In this document: positions 8,786 through 18,400 of the stretch, one piece after another | Position numbering within the stretch: the first letter of the stretch is position 1 | Layout: every line of letters starts with the position of its first letter | Assembly: GCA_026168455.1 (NCBI GenBank) | Contig: CM047430.1 | Coordinates: 22,896,735 to 22,960,734, forward strand | Reading direction: 5' to 3' | Length of the DNA stretch: 64,000 nt | Source: Theocolax elegans | Taxonomy: Eukaryota > Arthropoda > Insecta > Hymenoptera > Cerocephalidae | Program-made: the position numbers and the translations under genes | The notes under the pieces: model-generated | Databases searched by the model: none | The model's input: the letters and a program-made list of their open reading frames with translations, nothing else | Told to the model about the DNA's origin: nothing

Positions 8786-10084
8786 TTAGCCACTGTAATC
8801 AATTATAACCTGTCTCGACGAGTCAATCTCCATCAAGTTTTCATATTCTGCATAAATTACACAATTTACGGCAGTAGAAAGTGGGTCGTCAAACCTCACA
8901 TCTATTCTTACGCTACCATTTCTTACTAAATTCCAATGCGAGGTATCATTCGCCGATAAATCTGCCGTCAAGTCAAACGCAAACAGACAGTAACCGTTTG
9001 CATAAGCTTCACGACTAATGGAATTTCCAAAATTCAAAAAATGTACACCTGTCCCCGAAAATAGAGTATGATACGCCTCGACGTACATTTTACTGTTTTT
9101 AAAGTCTGGTTGTAGCGGTTTCGACGGTACCTGCACACCGTCCACATACAAGCACAAGAAATTAATGTTAAAGTTTTTAAAATTAAATGGATTGAGATTC
9201 TTGTCGCCATTGTACGCCTTATTCTCGACAAAACCAATGATGATTCTCTTTGGTAGCTGGCCCAAAATAATATTATCTATTGTCTCTCCGTGTATACCGT
9301 TATGCAGTGTTACAGCTTTAACCTCCACACGGGTAAGTGGATATTTTGCTGTCGTTTTAGTCAATGCTCTCTCGTGGGCAAGTGAAACACTTGGATTAAT
9401 TTTTAAACGACGAACAAATAGCGTTGCCTCGGTGATGTTCACGGTAAATTCACCGTTAGGATCCATAAGACAGAAGCTGTCGCGTGAGCGTACAAGGCGC
9501 ACTCTAACCTCGACGCCACCTAGTAATAACCTGCTCTGATTAAAGACATCGCAGTGTAAATGTCCCAACAAATCTACTTTACCGCCTATCATAACCTTTC
9601 GTCGGTTTAATAGACCCTCGTTACCATCTGACGAATCGTCCATTCTGCCAGGTGTATCGTCGTACCACAAAACACTCGTTAAATGTGACTTTTTTGCTGC
9701 AGGCCCGTAATTGAGTAGAGTTTCAATGTACGATCTGTAAGCGTAGGCGTTGTTCGGCGGTGAAACGGGCTTCTGATTAAACAGTACATCAACTTGATTA
9801 AATAGAGAGTGCATAAAATTATTTATAGGTCCGCATGTAGCTTCATCGCTCGGTTTCCCCACAGGTGTAATGTTAACACGCAAGCTGAGCATTGTGTGCG
9901 ATAAATCCAAGTATTCGGTAGTACCGGGAATTGTAAATTCTATAGGTGACTGATCGGCCAAAGACGAAATTGGTTTGTATTGCACCCAATACGAACTCTC
10001 GATCGCCGTCTGTGTCGACGGAATATCAAAGAGGGACAGTTCCGTCTTCGTAGACTCGCACGAGTGACTATGTAAAAAAGCCAT
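8786..10084 (-). CDS. MCP: Major capsid protein (hexon-like, double jelly-roll)
   Basis: 432 residues. The sequence resembles the proteins annotated F54H12.2-like, which are Polinton/adintovirus major capsid proteins. Hallmarks I recognise: an N-terminal segment with YWVQYKPISSL and FTIPGTTEYLDLSHTMLSL, and NFMHSLFNQVDVLFNQ with NNAYAYRSYIETLLNYG in the first barrel. VLLGGVEVRVRLVRS-like and DPNGEFTVNITEATLFVRR strands follow, then a second barrel ending in LMEIDSSRQVIIDY. In the family, trimers of this protein form pseudo-hexameric capsomers. No frameshift or stop is seen. It lies 5 bp after the core-like gene (10090), consistent with a late gene cluster. Jelly-roll folding itself cannot be seen directly here. 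Confidence 0.88.
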   Translation of the reverse strand: MAFLHSHSCESTKTELSLFDIPSTQTAIESSYWVQYKPISSLADQSPIEFTIPGTTEYLDLSHTMLSLRVNITPVGKPSDEATCGPINNFMHSLFNQVDVLFNQKPVSPPNNAYAYRSYIETLLNYGPAAKKSHLTSVLWYDDTPGRMDDSSDGNEGLLNRRKVMIGGKVDLLGHLHCDVFNQSRLLLGGVEVRVRLVRSRDSFCLMDPNGEFTVNITEATLFVRRLKINPSVSLAHERALTKTTAKYPLTRVEVKAVTLHNGIHGETIDNIILGQLPKRIIIGFVENKAYNGDKNLNPFNFKNFNINFLCLYVDGVQVPSKPLQPDFKNSKMYVEAYHTLFSGTGVHFLNFGNSISREAYANGYCLFAFDLTADLSANDTSHWNLVRNGSVRIDVRFDDPLSTAVNCVIYAEYENLMEIDSSRQVIIDYSG

Positions 10085-10089
10085 TTTTT

Positions 10090-10635
10090 TTACGATTCAA
10101 ATATATCTCTTGCTGTACGGATTTCTGCCTTCTTCTTTTTCTTCTTCGTCGTCGTCTTCTTCTTCTTCTTCTTTTTATGGTTCTCACTATTACTACTACT
10201 GTTTCTGGCTGTGTACACTCCAACCGATTGAGGTATTTGTACTTTACGTTTCCTCTTATATTCTATTTCCCCCTCTTCTTCTTGTTTATCAGCTGACGGT
10301 GGACCATCAACAATCTTGTCCAATGCGTTTTGAAACTTTCTTTTGAGATTATCCCCACCCTCTTTTACCCGGTGACGAAAAGCATTTTTGATTGGTAGTC
10401 TGTCGATAGCAACGTCACCAGCAAATCGTCCACCTGCACGAATGGCCTCCTTACGGACAGCTACACCACCACGTTTTATCATAGGCATGGCACGACGACT
10501 TAAACCATTTAAAAAGCTACCCACACCACCACCCAACTGCGCACGATAACCACCACCACCACCACTTTGCATTTTAGTGAATGTGTTGAGTTCCTCCTCC
10601 CCCTGACCGCCAAACAATTCGTCAAAATCTGACAT
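10090..10635 (-). CDS. Core/minor virion protein (adenovirus pVI/pX-like), 181 residues
   Basis: A basic, low-complexity protein lying between the two capsid genes. The N-terminus is acidic with LFGG. It is followed by a Gly-rich stretch (about 24-38) with GGGVGSFLNGLSRRAMPMIKRG, then an amphipathic region (VRKEAIRAGGRFAGDVA). This pattern is shared by the Polinton minor proteins compared with adenovirus membrane-lytic or core proteins. The C-terminus is Lys-rich (about 154-171), which suggests DNA binding. A cleavage site for the neighbouring protease is plausible but not identified. The Lys run is encoded by a repetitive GAA/TTC-type tract prone to length change. Confidence 0.75.
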   Translation of the reverse strand: MSDFDELFGGQGEEELNTFTKMQSGGGGGYRAQLGGGVGSFLNGLSRRAMPMIKRGGVAVRKEAIRAGGRFAGDVAIDRLPIKNAFRHRVKEGGDNLKRKFQNALDKIVDGPPSADKQEEEGEIEYKRKRKVQIPQSVGVYTARNSSSNSENHKKKKKKKTTTKKKKKKAEIRTARDIFES

Positions 10636-10638
10636 TTT

Positions 10639-11466
10639 TTAGCCTGTGCGTTTGAAATGAAGTATTACGGTCAACGTTCCGTAGTCAAATGGTACAGATT
10701 CACCCTGTTCATTTCTTATATCAAACTCGATTGTTTGGAAGGACGAGGAGAGTAGTGGTAGATACATGACTGGTGCGAAACCTCTTATCTCGGTCGCACC
10801 GTACGTATAATTTTGCAAATGTAACGGTACAACTCGCAGAAGTCGTGAGTTTGTGTCACCCGTGACATATGGCTGGCAGATACTGCTATATACCATCAAA
10901 ACATTTGGCACTCCATTACTCAGATTTGCAGGACGATTACCGATAACACGATGCTCCTCCTCGCCCACACACGAGATTACTTTTTCATTTTCCAGACCCA
11001 GTATTCTACGTAGTTTTTTCGACAGAGTGAATGTGTGAATGTAATTTGCACACTCCTCTGTACACGCACAGGTGACTTGAATGTAACCGCCGCATTGAAC
11101 CTCAAACGTGAGATGGCCTTCCACACCATTAAGGCTGTTTATTTCCTCCAAGAGACTCGCAATATCGTGATATACTCCAGGCTTAATCCGTAACACTCTC
11201 TCCTTCACCGATTCAAATCGTACATCATTGAACGGCACTTGATGACGTTTCGATATCGTCTCGTGAATGACATCCTCCTCCCCCTCCACCTCCGATGATA
11301 TATGCTGGAAAGTGAGTGGTATATGTATTTCATACAGACCCACACACCACTCTCCGTGCAAGTAAAAATTTTGCGGTAACAGTGTCGTAAAATGTGTAGC
11401 CGTGTTCTCCGGAAATACACTTCTGCTACTACTACTCGGCAGTGTCATGTAAAATTCCTCCTTCAT
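10639..11466 (-). CDS. mCP: Minor capsid protein (penton-like, single jelly-roll)
   Basis: 275 residues. The opening EFYMTLPSSSSRSVFPENTA followed by LPQNFYLHGEWCVGLYEIHI is the characteristic start of Polinton penton-like proteins. The C-terminal part (YTYGATEIRGFAPVMYLPLL, then FDYGTLTVILHFKR) is also typical. In related viruses it forms the pentameric vertices. The start codon overlaps the integrase stop by 4 bp, so the genes are tightly packed. It appears intact. Confidence 0.85.
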   Translation of the reverse strand: MKEEFYMTLPSSSSRSVFPENTATHFTTLLPQNFYLHGEWCVGLYEIHIPLTFQHISSEVEGEEDVIHETISKRHQVPFNDVRFESVKERVLRIKPGVYHDIASLLEEINSLNGVEGHLTFEVQCGGYIQVTCACTEECANYIHTFTLSKKLRRILGLENEKVISCVGEEEHRVIGNRPANLSNGVPNVLMVYSSICQPYVTGDTNSRLLRVVPLHLQNYTYGATEIRGFAPVMYLPLLSSSFQTIEFDIRNEQGESVPFDYGTLTVILHFKRTG

Positions 11467-12545
11467 TGTAAATTCTTCAAATCCTTGCCAGACACCCAGG
11501 AATTAAATTTCTCGGGATACCCCTTCCAACTGACAAAGTATTGTCTCTTATTGCCTTTACCCCTACTTCGAAGTACCTCATCAATTTCAAATACCGAATT
11601 TGTCAGCTCTTTTCGTACTCTGCTCAATTGCTGCTCGTAAAAGAACCCGTCAATTCGTTCACCCGCGAGATCCTCCAAAATGTACACAGCTGGCAATCGC
11701 GCTCTATCCACACGTACAATTTTAAACAACTCCAGTGTCCAGCCGCCCTCGTATGCTTTGTTAAAGACAGTCTTTGCTCGACTGACCCGTACCAGGTCAC
11801 CAACACGGTATTTAGGCTGTCGTACACGTTTTAGCGTGTAGCGTCGCGCCAAATTTTCCCGAGCTTTTGCCGCATTATGCAAATTTACCGTGGAAGGTGG
11901 CATTCTTATACCACTGTGCCACGAATCGTTGTACGACTTGACCACATCTTGCAACACATCAATGTATCGTCTAGTATGTAGGTGGGTAAAATAGCGCCAA
12001 ATACGTCCCTTCAATGTTCTAATAAATCGCTCAGCTACCGCTGCTTTGACGTCAGGATCGCGCACGGTCCTATATGTAATACCATTCTTTTTCAACAACC
12101 GACTAACCTCGCGTCCGACAAACTCTTTACCCCTGTCTGTTTGAAAGTACAGTGGACGCTTACCCCGATTCGCACTGAGAATCCGTTCAAGCGCCACGGC
12201 AACAGACTTTGTACTCTTGTCGAAGAGCGGCTCAACCCACGCGTACTTTGACAGCACATCTATAACGACGAGCAGGTACGTGTACTCGTCATTATAAGTT
12301 TTTAACGATCTGAAATTAGCCAAATCGGCCTCCCACACCTCGTAGGGACTGAAAACTGCGTAATTTCGACGTGGAAATCGATGCCGCACCAATTTGTGCA
12401 AAGTATATGCATCTTGACTTTCAAGCCACTCGTCCACCTCCTGTGGACGGTATTTTTTACGCGTTTCGTGCAAGAGTTTACCGCCACCAGCGTAGGCAGT
12501 CGGTCCCGGTAAACCGTAATACAAATTTTCAAGCGTTCTCCTCAT
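11463..12545 (-). CDS. INT: Retroviral-type integrase with C-terminal chromodomain
   Basis: 360 residues. The rve core has its catalytic triad at D74 (VWEADLANF), D137 (FQTDRGKEF) and E172 (VAERFIRTLKG), with 34 residues between the last two, a DD35E arrangement. SH3-like (YRVGDLVRVSRA) and chromodomain (FEIDEVLRSRGKGN, YFVSWKGYPEKFNSWV) modules follow. The N-terminal zinc-binding HHCC module is not obvious. This enzyme would insert the element and create the 6-bp duplication seen at both ends; the chromodomain may steer it to chromatin. It overlaps the phospholipase-like gene by 17 bp at its start. No lesion is seen. Confidence 0.95.
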   Translation of the reverse strand: MRRTLENLYYGLPGPTAYAGGGKLLHETRKKYRPQEVDEWLESQDAYTLHKLVRHRFPRRNYAVFSPYEVWEADLANFRSLKTYNDEYTYLLVVIDVLSKYAWVEPLFDKSTKSVAVALERILSANRGKRPLYFQTDRGKEFVGREVSRLLKKNGITYRTVRDPDVKAAVAERFIRTLKGRIWRYFTHLHTRRYIDVLQDVVKSYNDSWHSGIRMPPSTVNLHNAAKARENLARRYTLKRVRQPKYRVGDLVRVSRAKTVFNKAYEGGWTLELFKIVRVDRARLPAVYILEDLAGERIDGFFYEQQLSRVRKELTNSVFEIDEVLRSRGKGNKRQYFVSWKGYPEKFNSWVSGKDLKNLQ

Positions 12546-12984
12546 CTGCTTCTCCCTTATCTACTACTGATCTTCTATACCGTCGCCTACGACGTCTTAT
12601 ACACTTTTTGAGACGTCTGAAAATCTTGTCGACAACAATCTTGCTGACCATGCAAAATACGGTAATAATAGCTGCAGTTTTCTCCTCGCCATCCGCACTT
12701 TTAGACAACATTCTCGAAAAAGCGCGCTCGGCTAACCGTCGATCGGCACGCCAACGGTCAACATTTTCATCCGAGTATGCGAGATCGTGTTCGAGGCAGG
12801 CTGCATCAAGCGGATTGATACCCCTCTCACCACGCATCAGACGTTCCTCAACGTGCGTACCGGGCCCCAAGAATTGATATCCCGGTAGATGTAGCTCAAA
12901 CGGCATTCCATTGATCACATTGTCGAGTGCACTATAGTCGCCACTTATTCTTTCTTGCTGCTTATTCTCGTCAGACGACTCCAT
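12529..12984 (-). CDS. Phospholipase A2-like virion protein, 151 residues
   Basis: Residues 36-43 (YQFLGPGT) match the calcium-binding loop and residues 60-70 (around CLEHDLAYS, H66/D67) match the catalytic His-Asp helix of the phospholipase A2 type seen in parvovirus VP1 N-termini and some Polintons/adintoviruses. A hydrophobic stretch (AAIITVFCMVSKIVVDKIF, about 103-121) and an Arg-rich cluster follow, so it may be membrane-associated. In parvoviruses this activity helps escape from endosomes. The same role here is inference. Unlike in parvoviruses it is a separate protein, not a capsid extension. It overlaps both neighbours slightly. Confidence 0.85.
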   Translation of the reverse strand: MESSDENKQQERISGDYSALDNVINGMPFELHLPGYQFLGPGTHVEERLMRGERGINPLDAACLEHDLAYSDENVDRWRADRRLAERAFSRMLSKSADGEEKTAAIITVFCMVSKIVVDKIFRRLKKCIRRRRRRYRRSVVDKGEADEENA

Positions 12985-13982
12985 TTTAGCGGTTCAGTTT
13001 CCCGCGGTTTTTTGCGTAAAACTAAAGATGTGTTAACACCCTCGTCTTCGGACCTCCCCCTTTTTCGCAAATCTTTATTCTTCAATTTTTTTCTTAAAAC
13101 GCTAAAATTTAATTCCTTTACAGGTTCCTGCTCCCCCTCTTTCTCCTCCTCCTCCTCCTCCCGTCCCTCTCTCTTATCCTCGAAAGCTGTGGCGGAATCG
13201 TACGAGGAAGACTGATCCGACGACAACGACGATGGATCTTGGGCAACAGCTTGCCAAAGACGATTATTACCAATAAATTCTCGTGGTATGTCTGCTTTTC
13301 GCAGTATACGAGCAAACTGATGGTAGCCGTGTGGTGGTGATCTTTTTCTACTCCTCATAGCCTCGTTAACGAGATCTGTCAGGTTGTTAGTGCGATGTAG
13401 TAGCGTACCATCTAGCGTGATTCTACCGTACTGGTCCCACGATATATTATTCGACTGCTTCAATCGACCGATGAGATTCTTTGCTTTTTCGCGAAATTTT
13501 TTTGGCATATCGTCGATAATCTGTTGCTCCAGTGTATTTACCACCTTATCGCGAACCCGTGTCTCTTCTCCTTCTCCTTCTCCTCCTCCTCCTCCTCCCC
13601 CCTCTTCTTCTTCGTCTTCTTCTTCGTCTTGTTCCACTTTTTCTACGTTCAACGCTTTATTATCATTATTATTATTATTATTTCGTTTTGTGCATCGCAG
13701 GTATCGCTGCAGCGCTTGCTCGTACAACATTGACTTTTCCCGCTCGCTCAAATTCGACGAGGAATGGAGAATTCTACTCATTTCGGCATCCAGTCGCGTT
13801 GCCACCGTGCCCGGTGTTTGCACCGTGTGTGGTTCCTTCCCACCCAACGTTCGCATCGCCTCTTCCGACATATTTTGCCCCACACACTTCTTCGTCTTCT
13901 TCTTCCTCTTGTCCGTCATCATCATCGTCGCATTTCCGACACACTCTGCCGGAATTAAAATCATTTTTCTTGCGTGCTCCAT
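12945..13982 (-). CDS. Conserved Polinton family protein, 345 residues, function unknown
   Basis: The start HARKMILIPAE, the central block LDAEMSRILHSS...LSEREKSMLYEQALQRYL and the block PKKFREKAKNLIGRLKQ / DGTLLHRTNNLTDLVNEAM / PPHGYHQFARILRKADIP resemble a protein widely found in insect Polintons. I know no assigned function. Asn-rich (about 101-106) and acidic/Gly low-complexity (about 118-143) runs separate the two blocks. The C-terminus is acidic then basic. It overlaps the next gene by 40 bp. Because it sits in the late cluster with capsid genes it is probably a virion or assembly protein (inference). Confidence 0.8.
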   Translation of the reverse strand: MEHARKMILIPAECVGNATMMMTDKRKKKTKKCVGQNMSEEAMRTLGGKEPHTVQTPGTVATRLDAEMSRILHSSSNLSEREKSMLYEQALQRYLRCTKRNNNNNNDNKALNVEKVEQDEEEDEEEEGGGGGGGEGEGEETRVRDKVVNTLEQQIIDDMPKKFREKAKNLIGRLKQSNNISWDQYGRITLDGTLLHRTNNLTDLVNEAMRSRKRSPPHGYHQFARILRKADIPREFIGNNRLWQAVAQDPSSLSSDQSSSYDSATAFEDKREGREEEEEEKEGEQEPVKELNFSVLRKKLKNKDLRKRGRSEDEGVNTSLVLRKKPRETEPLKWSRLTRISSKKE

Positions 13983-14302
13983 GCCGATAAAACAGGTTTC
14001 ACAATTAACGGTACAATGGCGGTAGCTTTAATTAAAATTTTTTTCCTCAACGTCAAAGATTTACCAGAGGCTGCAAGAGCGCGCAATAACGTGGCGTGTT
14101 TACGCAATTTTCGTTTGTACGACTTGGTGAGGGGTATATTACCTCGTAAAATATTGAGTGCGCACTCGCACATATACCTCACTAGTTTTGAATCTGCTAG
14201 CCGTAGTAAAGCGGCACGTTGTACACCATTCAAATGACACAACGTCCTCAAAACATCGAAATATCTTTGCCCGAAAGGCTGACGTCTCACTCGACCCATC
14301 AC
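13961..14302 (-). CDS. Small basic Polinton protein, 113 residues
   Basis: Recognisable family pattern: a positively charged N-terminus, YMCECALNILRGNIPLTKS in the middle, then KRKLRKHATLLRALAASGK and a Lys-rich segment. It ends with a hydrophobic tail (AIVPLIVKPVLSAW). Similar short proteins occur next to the ATPase in many insect Polintons. The role is not established; a core or membrane-active virion peptide is possible. The start overlaps the ATPase stop by 4 bp. The end overlaps the 345-residue gene by 22 bp. Confidence 0.75.
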   Translation of the reverse strand: MMGRVRRQPFGQRYFDVLRTLCHLNGVQRAALLRLADSKLVRYMCECALNILRGNIPLTKSYKRKLRKHATLLRALAASGKSLTLRKKILIKATAIVPLIVKPVLSAWSTQEK

Positions 14303-14974
14303 ACACGCACAACTGGAAGCCTATTGCTCGAGGTGGCGGTTTTTATATGTCTGCGTGGTACATACACGTATTGATACTCGTCATCGGGAAACAGGCAGGC
14401 GCGAAATCGACAATTTTCGGGCGTATCTTGCCGCAAATCGACGAGGAGGTAGTGAAATGGTTCGGCCACCGCGTCCTGATACGCCTCCTGCAAAAACTTC
14501 GGGTCTTCCGGGCAAATTTGTCCGAGCCAAGTGTTGGATTTGCGCACGGTCACGCGGATTCTTAAAAATTACAATGTAATTCGAGTTTAGGGAAATTTCG
14601 CGCTGACCACGATGAAAGAGATTTTGCGTGATAAAGATCACGCTCAAGTTGTTGTGATGACTACCCCTGGTGAACAGGTTGCAAACGGCGGCACACGACG
14701 ATTCGCGCATCAAGTCATCGAGAATCAGCAGTTTGGGTCGTCCATCCGCCGCGTAGTCTTCCCTCCTCGGTAGACCCTCGTGAAACTCGATATTTTCCCC
14801 CAAGTCTGTGTAGGTGGGTTGCCACTCACCATAATACCAAAGTATACGGTCAAAGTGTGTGTCACTCATGCTGTCAATGTAGTGGAGAAATCTCTTGACA
14901 AACATCGTCTTACCGCACGAGGTGGGACCGCAAACCATCGACGTCCACGGATGTTTCCAGCGAACATCCATCAT
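14299..14974 (-). pseudogene. ATP: DNA-packaging ATPase (A32/FtsK-HerA type), single frameshift
   Basis: Walker A is GPTSCGKT and Walker B is LLILDDL, followed by a sensor-like VIFITQNLFH; the FKNPRD block comes next. This is the Polinton packaging ATPase, which in relatives drives genome entry into the capsid. From about 14520 the family-typical C-terminal half (FLQEAYQDA, YLLVDLRQDTPE, FPDDEYQYVYVP) continues in the neighbouring frame to 14299. One extra base near 14520 therefore breaks the gene. The downstream frame of the broken reading ends at 14381. The start at 14974 or 14971 (MMDVRWKHPW) is preferred over an upstream Met at 15064 because a promoter-like pair lies just before it. Confidence 0.88.
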
Positions 14975-14978
14975 CGCA

Positions 14979-15014
14979 ACTGACAAAATCCGCAACCACA
15001 TCCACACATTTAAA
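14979..15014 (-). promoter_or_regulatory. Predicted core promoter of the ATPase / late cluster
   Basis: On the minus strand, TTTAAATG begins at 15014 and TCAGTTG begins at 14983, with 33 bp from the box to the initiator A (14981). The start codon is only 7 bp downstream. The pair may drive the overlapping gene run from the ATPase to the capsid genes. Confidence 0.5.
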
Positions 15015-15064
15015 CGCCTGTATTTACCCGGTACTCCCCCCCCCCTTCCCCGTAATGCTAACAC

Positions 15065-15438
15065 TAAAAAAAAGACTCAATCAAATGCGGCGGCGCGGCG
15101 GAGGGAGGGCCCCGCGTCGCGTGCGCGCGCGCGGATTCAAGTCGGCTTGCACCGTGAGCATACGGATCGATCGTGCTGCTAGCTGCGCGACCGCGTTGTC
15201 AGCTGTGCGACCGCGATGCTAGACCCGCGACCGCTCACGAGACTCGCTATTGCGTGGCGGCGGCGGCGGCGGCGGCGGTATTGAGCGAGCTAGTTATCTC
15301 TTCCAATGCTGCTACTACTACTACTACTACTACCACTATTACTTACCACATTTTACCACGTTATTTCTCTAGCATTATATGTAGAGGGTTCATTAGGTCA
15401 TACGATCATAATAAATAAATAAACAAAATATTTTTAAT
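15065..15438. other. GC-rich gap between ATPase and polymerase
   Basis: An unusual GC- and CpG-rich island inside an AT-rich element. It includes CGCGCGCGCG near 15123, a GGC-repeat (about 15256-15279), three direct copies of a CGACCGCG-containing motif (15188-15232) and an ACT-repeat (about 15311-15335). Open frames here look like composition artefacts. It sits at the 3' end of the polymerase and the 5' side of the late cluster, so a regulatory role is plausible. Confidence 0.6.
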
Positions 15439-18400
15439 TCAACTGATTTTATACCCATATGGGTAACTTTTATTAAGTGATACAAATCGCCTCTTTTCGT
15501 ACACTGGTTCGCATTTTTTACACTCAGGCCGTGTTACAACATCGTGATACGGAGTGCGCCGTATAGCGTCAAAGCCGACAAATATTGGTGGTATTTCTCC
15601 TCGAACTAACTTACGCACCGAATCGAAATCGATTTTTCGACTCGCAGCAAAATTTAATTTTATACCTTTTATTTTACACACGCAAGATTCGCTTCCGTCT
15701 GGTGTTCGGTACTTGTACGCGTAAAATTTCGGACCGCCGGATACAAATGATGTTATGTACGTGCCCACCCCGTGACACGCCAATTCGTCGGTAAGACTAC
15801 CCAAAAACGGCCCAATCGCCGGCTCGTAATCATCGCTCGTGTCTTTGCTCACGTATATGATAGAGTCCGTGTCGTAGTACAAAACGCGTTCGCCCAGGGC
15901 CACCAATTCGGAGAAAAGTTTTAATCGTGCCAGTGCCGTGGTATAAGCCGCAATCACAACATTGCACTGTGGTGACGATTCAACAATCCCGTCAATATTA
16001 CGCCAACACACATACATAATGTCATCATTAACCGGTAAAACAGAGCTAACCTCGACATCGGGACTGATGAGAAGCTCGTATAGTCGTCGTGGTTCGTTCA
16101 CCAACTCGGTCTTACCCATATTTTCTCGCTGCCCAAACTTACCCCACAACGAGTTTAAGCACAGTTTCGCCACCGATCTGAGACCAGGATTGAGATTGAT
16201 GCAATTCCTATCCAGTCTGATCCCCTCCTGTTGCTCAAATTCTTCCACATGATGTTTCATGGCATCTTCGTCGTCTCCGCATTCCACCGGATAACCCGAT
16301 GCATGAGTCTTTTCGATAAAGAACTTGTCTATGTAGCCGTGGAATAGACCACCTTGCTTTGTCCCCTTGTCGTACTGCGTCATTTTGTACGCCCATATTT
16401 CAAACACTTTTCGAATCACGTAACCAAACTCGACAGCTTTCTTCAACTCGTCGGCCACCCAAGTACCCGTAAAGACGCGCTCCCTTACGTCATCGTGATT
16501 ACAATTCGCTTGATTTTTCGACTCCACGCAAGACCGACACAAGGCAAATATCAGCTTGTTGTGCATCTTGACCGGTAAAACAGGGTGAAATAAATTTCTC
16601 GGGGGTAAGACCTCGCACATTATTAGTCCATCAACGTCACTTATATCGTTACTCACACCCACCAATTCACGACACTCATCTTCACCAATGTACAGCGTCG
16701 GATGACCCACAGGATAGCGTCCATACTTACATATATACGGATACAACGAACAAACATCCACATACTTAATTTTTTCGTCTTCTTGAACGTCGTACAATTT
16801 GACGATATTACCGGTTCGGCCGCCGAAAAACGCGTCTCTCGGGTCAAGCGGCGAATGGAAATTTTTCATCCGCTCGCTGATGTAGTCAGCCATCATACGA
16901 TTTTGACTGCATTCACGATCAAATTGACATTCCCACATTTCGATGAGCCGATAACCGGAGCTGCTAATTTTCTCTGAAATTCTCACTGTTCTCTCGTATC
17001 TCTCGTCCATGGTTTCGCCATTCACGAGACGAATATCTCTGTTTAGCGTGAAACATCGTAGACAGCCATGCCAATAGCACCCGTGAAATTGCAAAACTAC
17101 TTTGTCCACCTCACTTAATTCGCAATAGCCATCCACTAGGGGTCCCTCGGGTAGTCTCTTTTCTCGCGCTCGCCCCGCAAACTGAATTTGACACTGTAAT
17201 TCTTGCTCCATCCAGCACATCCACTGCATCGCTTTCATCGATTGTCTATTGGAACACCTGTAGCCATCTTGCGGAATAATTCCGATCGTGTCTTGTTCTA
17301 AATACTTTTTTCTATACACCCTCATGCATGATGATGCAATAGTGCAACATTCTAGAAAGGGATCCGTTTCGCCACATGTCATAAATGTCTTTCTAAAGGC
17401 GAGGCATGCTAATCTCAATATCTTAACATCCTGCTTGCAATACTTAATTATTTCATCTTGAAAATTAAAGATATAATTTTGCTCACACGTCTCGTTGTAC
17501 CATTGGAGAAAGTCTTTTCGCTGTTTCGCACTCATCGATTCTGGCGAGTACGTCCACAATGGTGGCATCACACCCACATAACCTTGATTTTCTGGAGTAT
17601 TAAATAAGTGGGGGAACGTACCCTTCTCAATATTTCCAAGTCCATAGGCCTTCGGTAATGCGCTTAACGGCATATGTAAATAATTGAGACTATCCAGAAA
17701 TTTTACGTGCAGCACTCGCATAACCACTATCTTCCCCCCGTTTAGGATTATCGAAGGCTTTTCCCGTATATCTTTTCTTTCCGCTAGATGTCGTAAAATA
17801 AATTGTGCGTCGAAACCTTGCGCATTGTGCGCAATACAGATGACTTCTTGAAATTTTTGTCTTGGTGTGAGTGCGAGGTCGAGTAGCTGTTTTACCGGAT
17901 CAATGTTAAATACATATTCACGTATGCCGCATACATTACAAGAATTCGTAATATCATCGTTGTCGAGACACACCGTACAAACTTGTTGAGCAACACATAA
18001 ATTTGGCACGTGTAATTTTACCGTATCATCACCCACTACACTCTCCGACTGCTGAGTTTCAAAATCGTAAAATACATAAAGTGTCAATTTTGCTTTTGAT
18101 CTGTTTGGATTATCTTTTATAGTTTGCATAAAACACATATGATTAACATCCGCTTTTTTATTGCAAATCTTACAAAATATCATATTACATTCATGTGGAT
18201 CTCGATCGCTAGTCCTGACAGTCTTACAACATATTTTGCAAACTCTCACACTTTCACAAACCGAAAGATTTTTACCAAAAGAATCTACCTCTAAATGCTT
18301 CGATAAACAAGACGGACCGAAAAATTCTCTTCTACACCGAGTACATTTTATTTTAATTTCATTAACGTTACAAAGCGAAGCCTGCAAGCATCCTCGACAT

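Noticed and set aside
13384..14025. 213-codon plus-strand frame rich in Ser/Phe
   Set aside because: Antisense shadow of the 345-residue Polinton gene and its acidic low-complexity tract.
15173..15418. Plus-strand Ala/Thr-rich frame
   Set aside because: Created by GGC and ACT repeats in the GC-rich gap.
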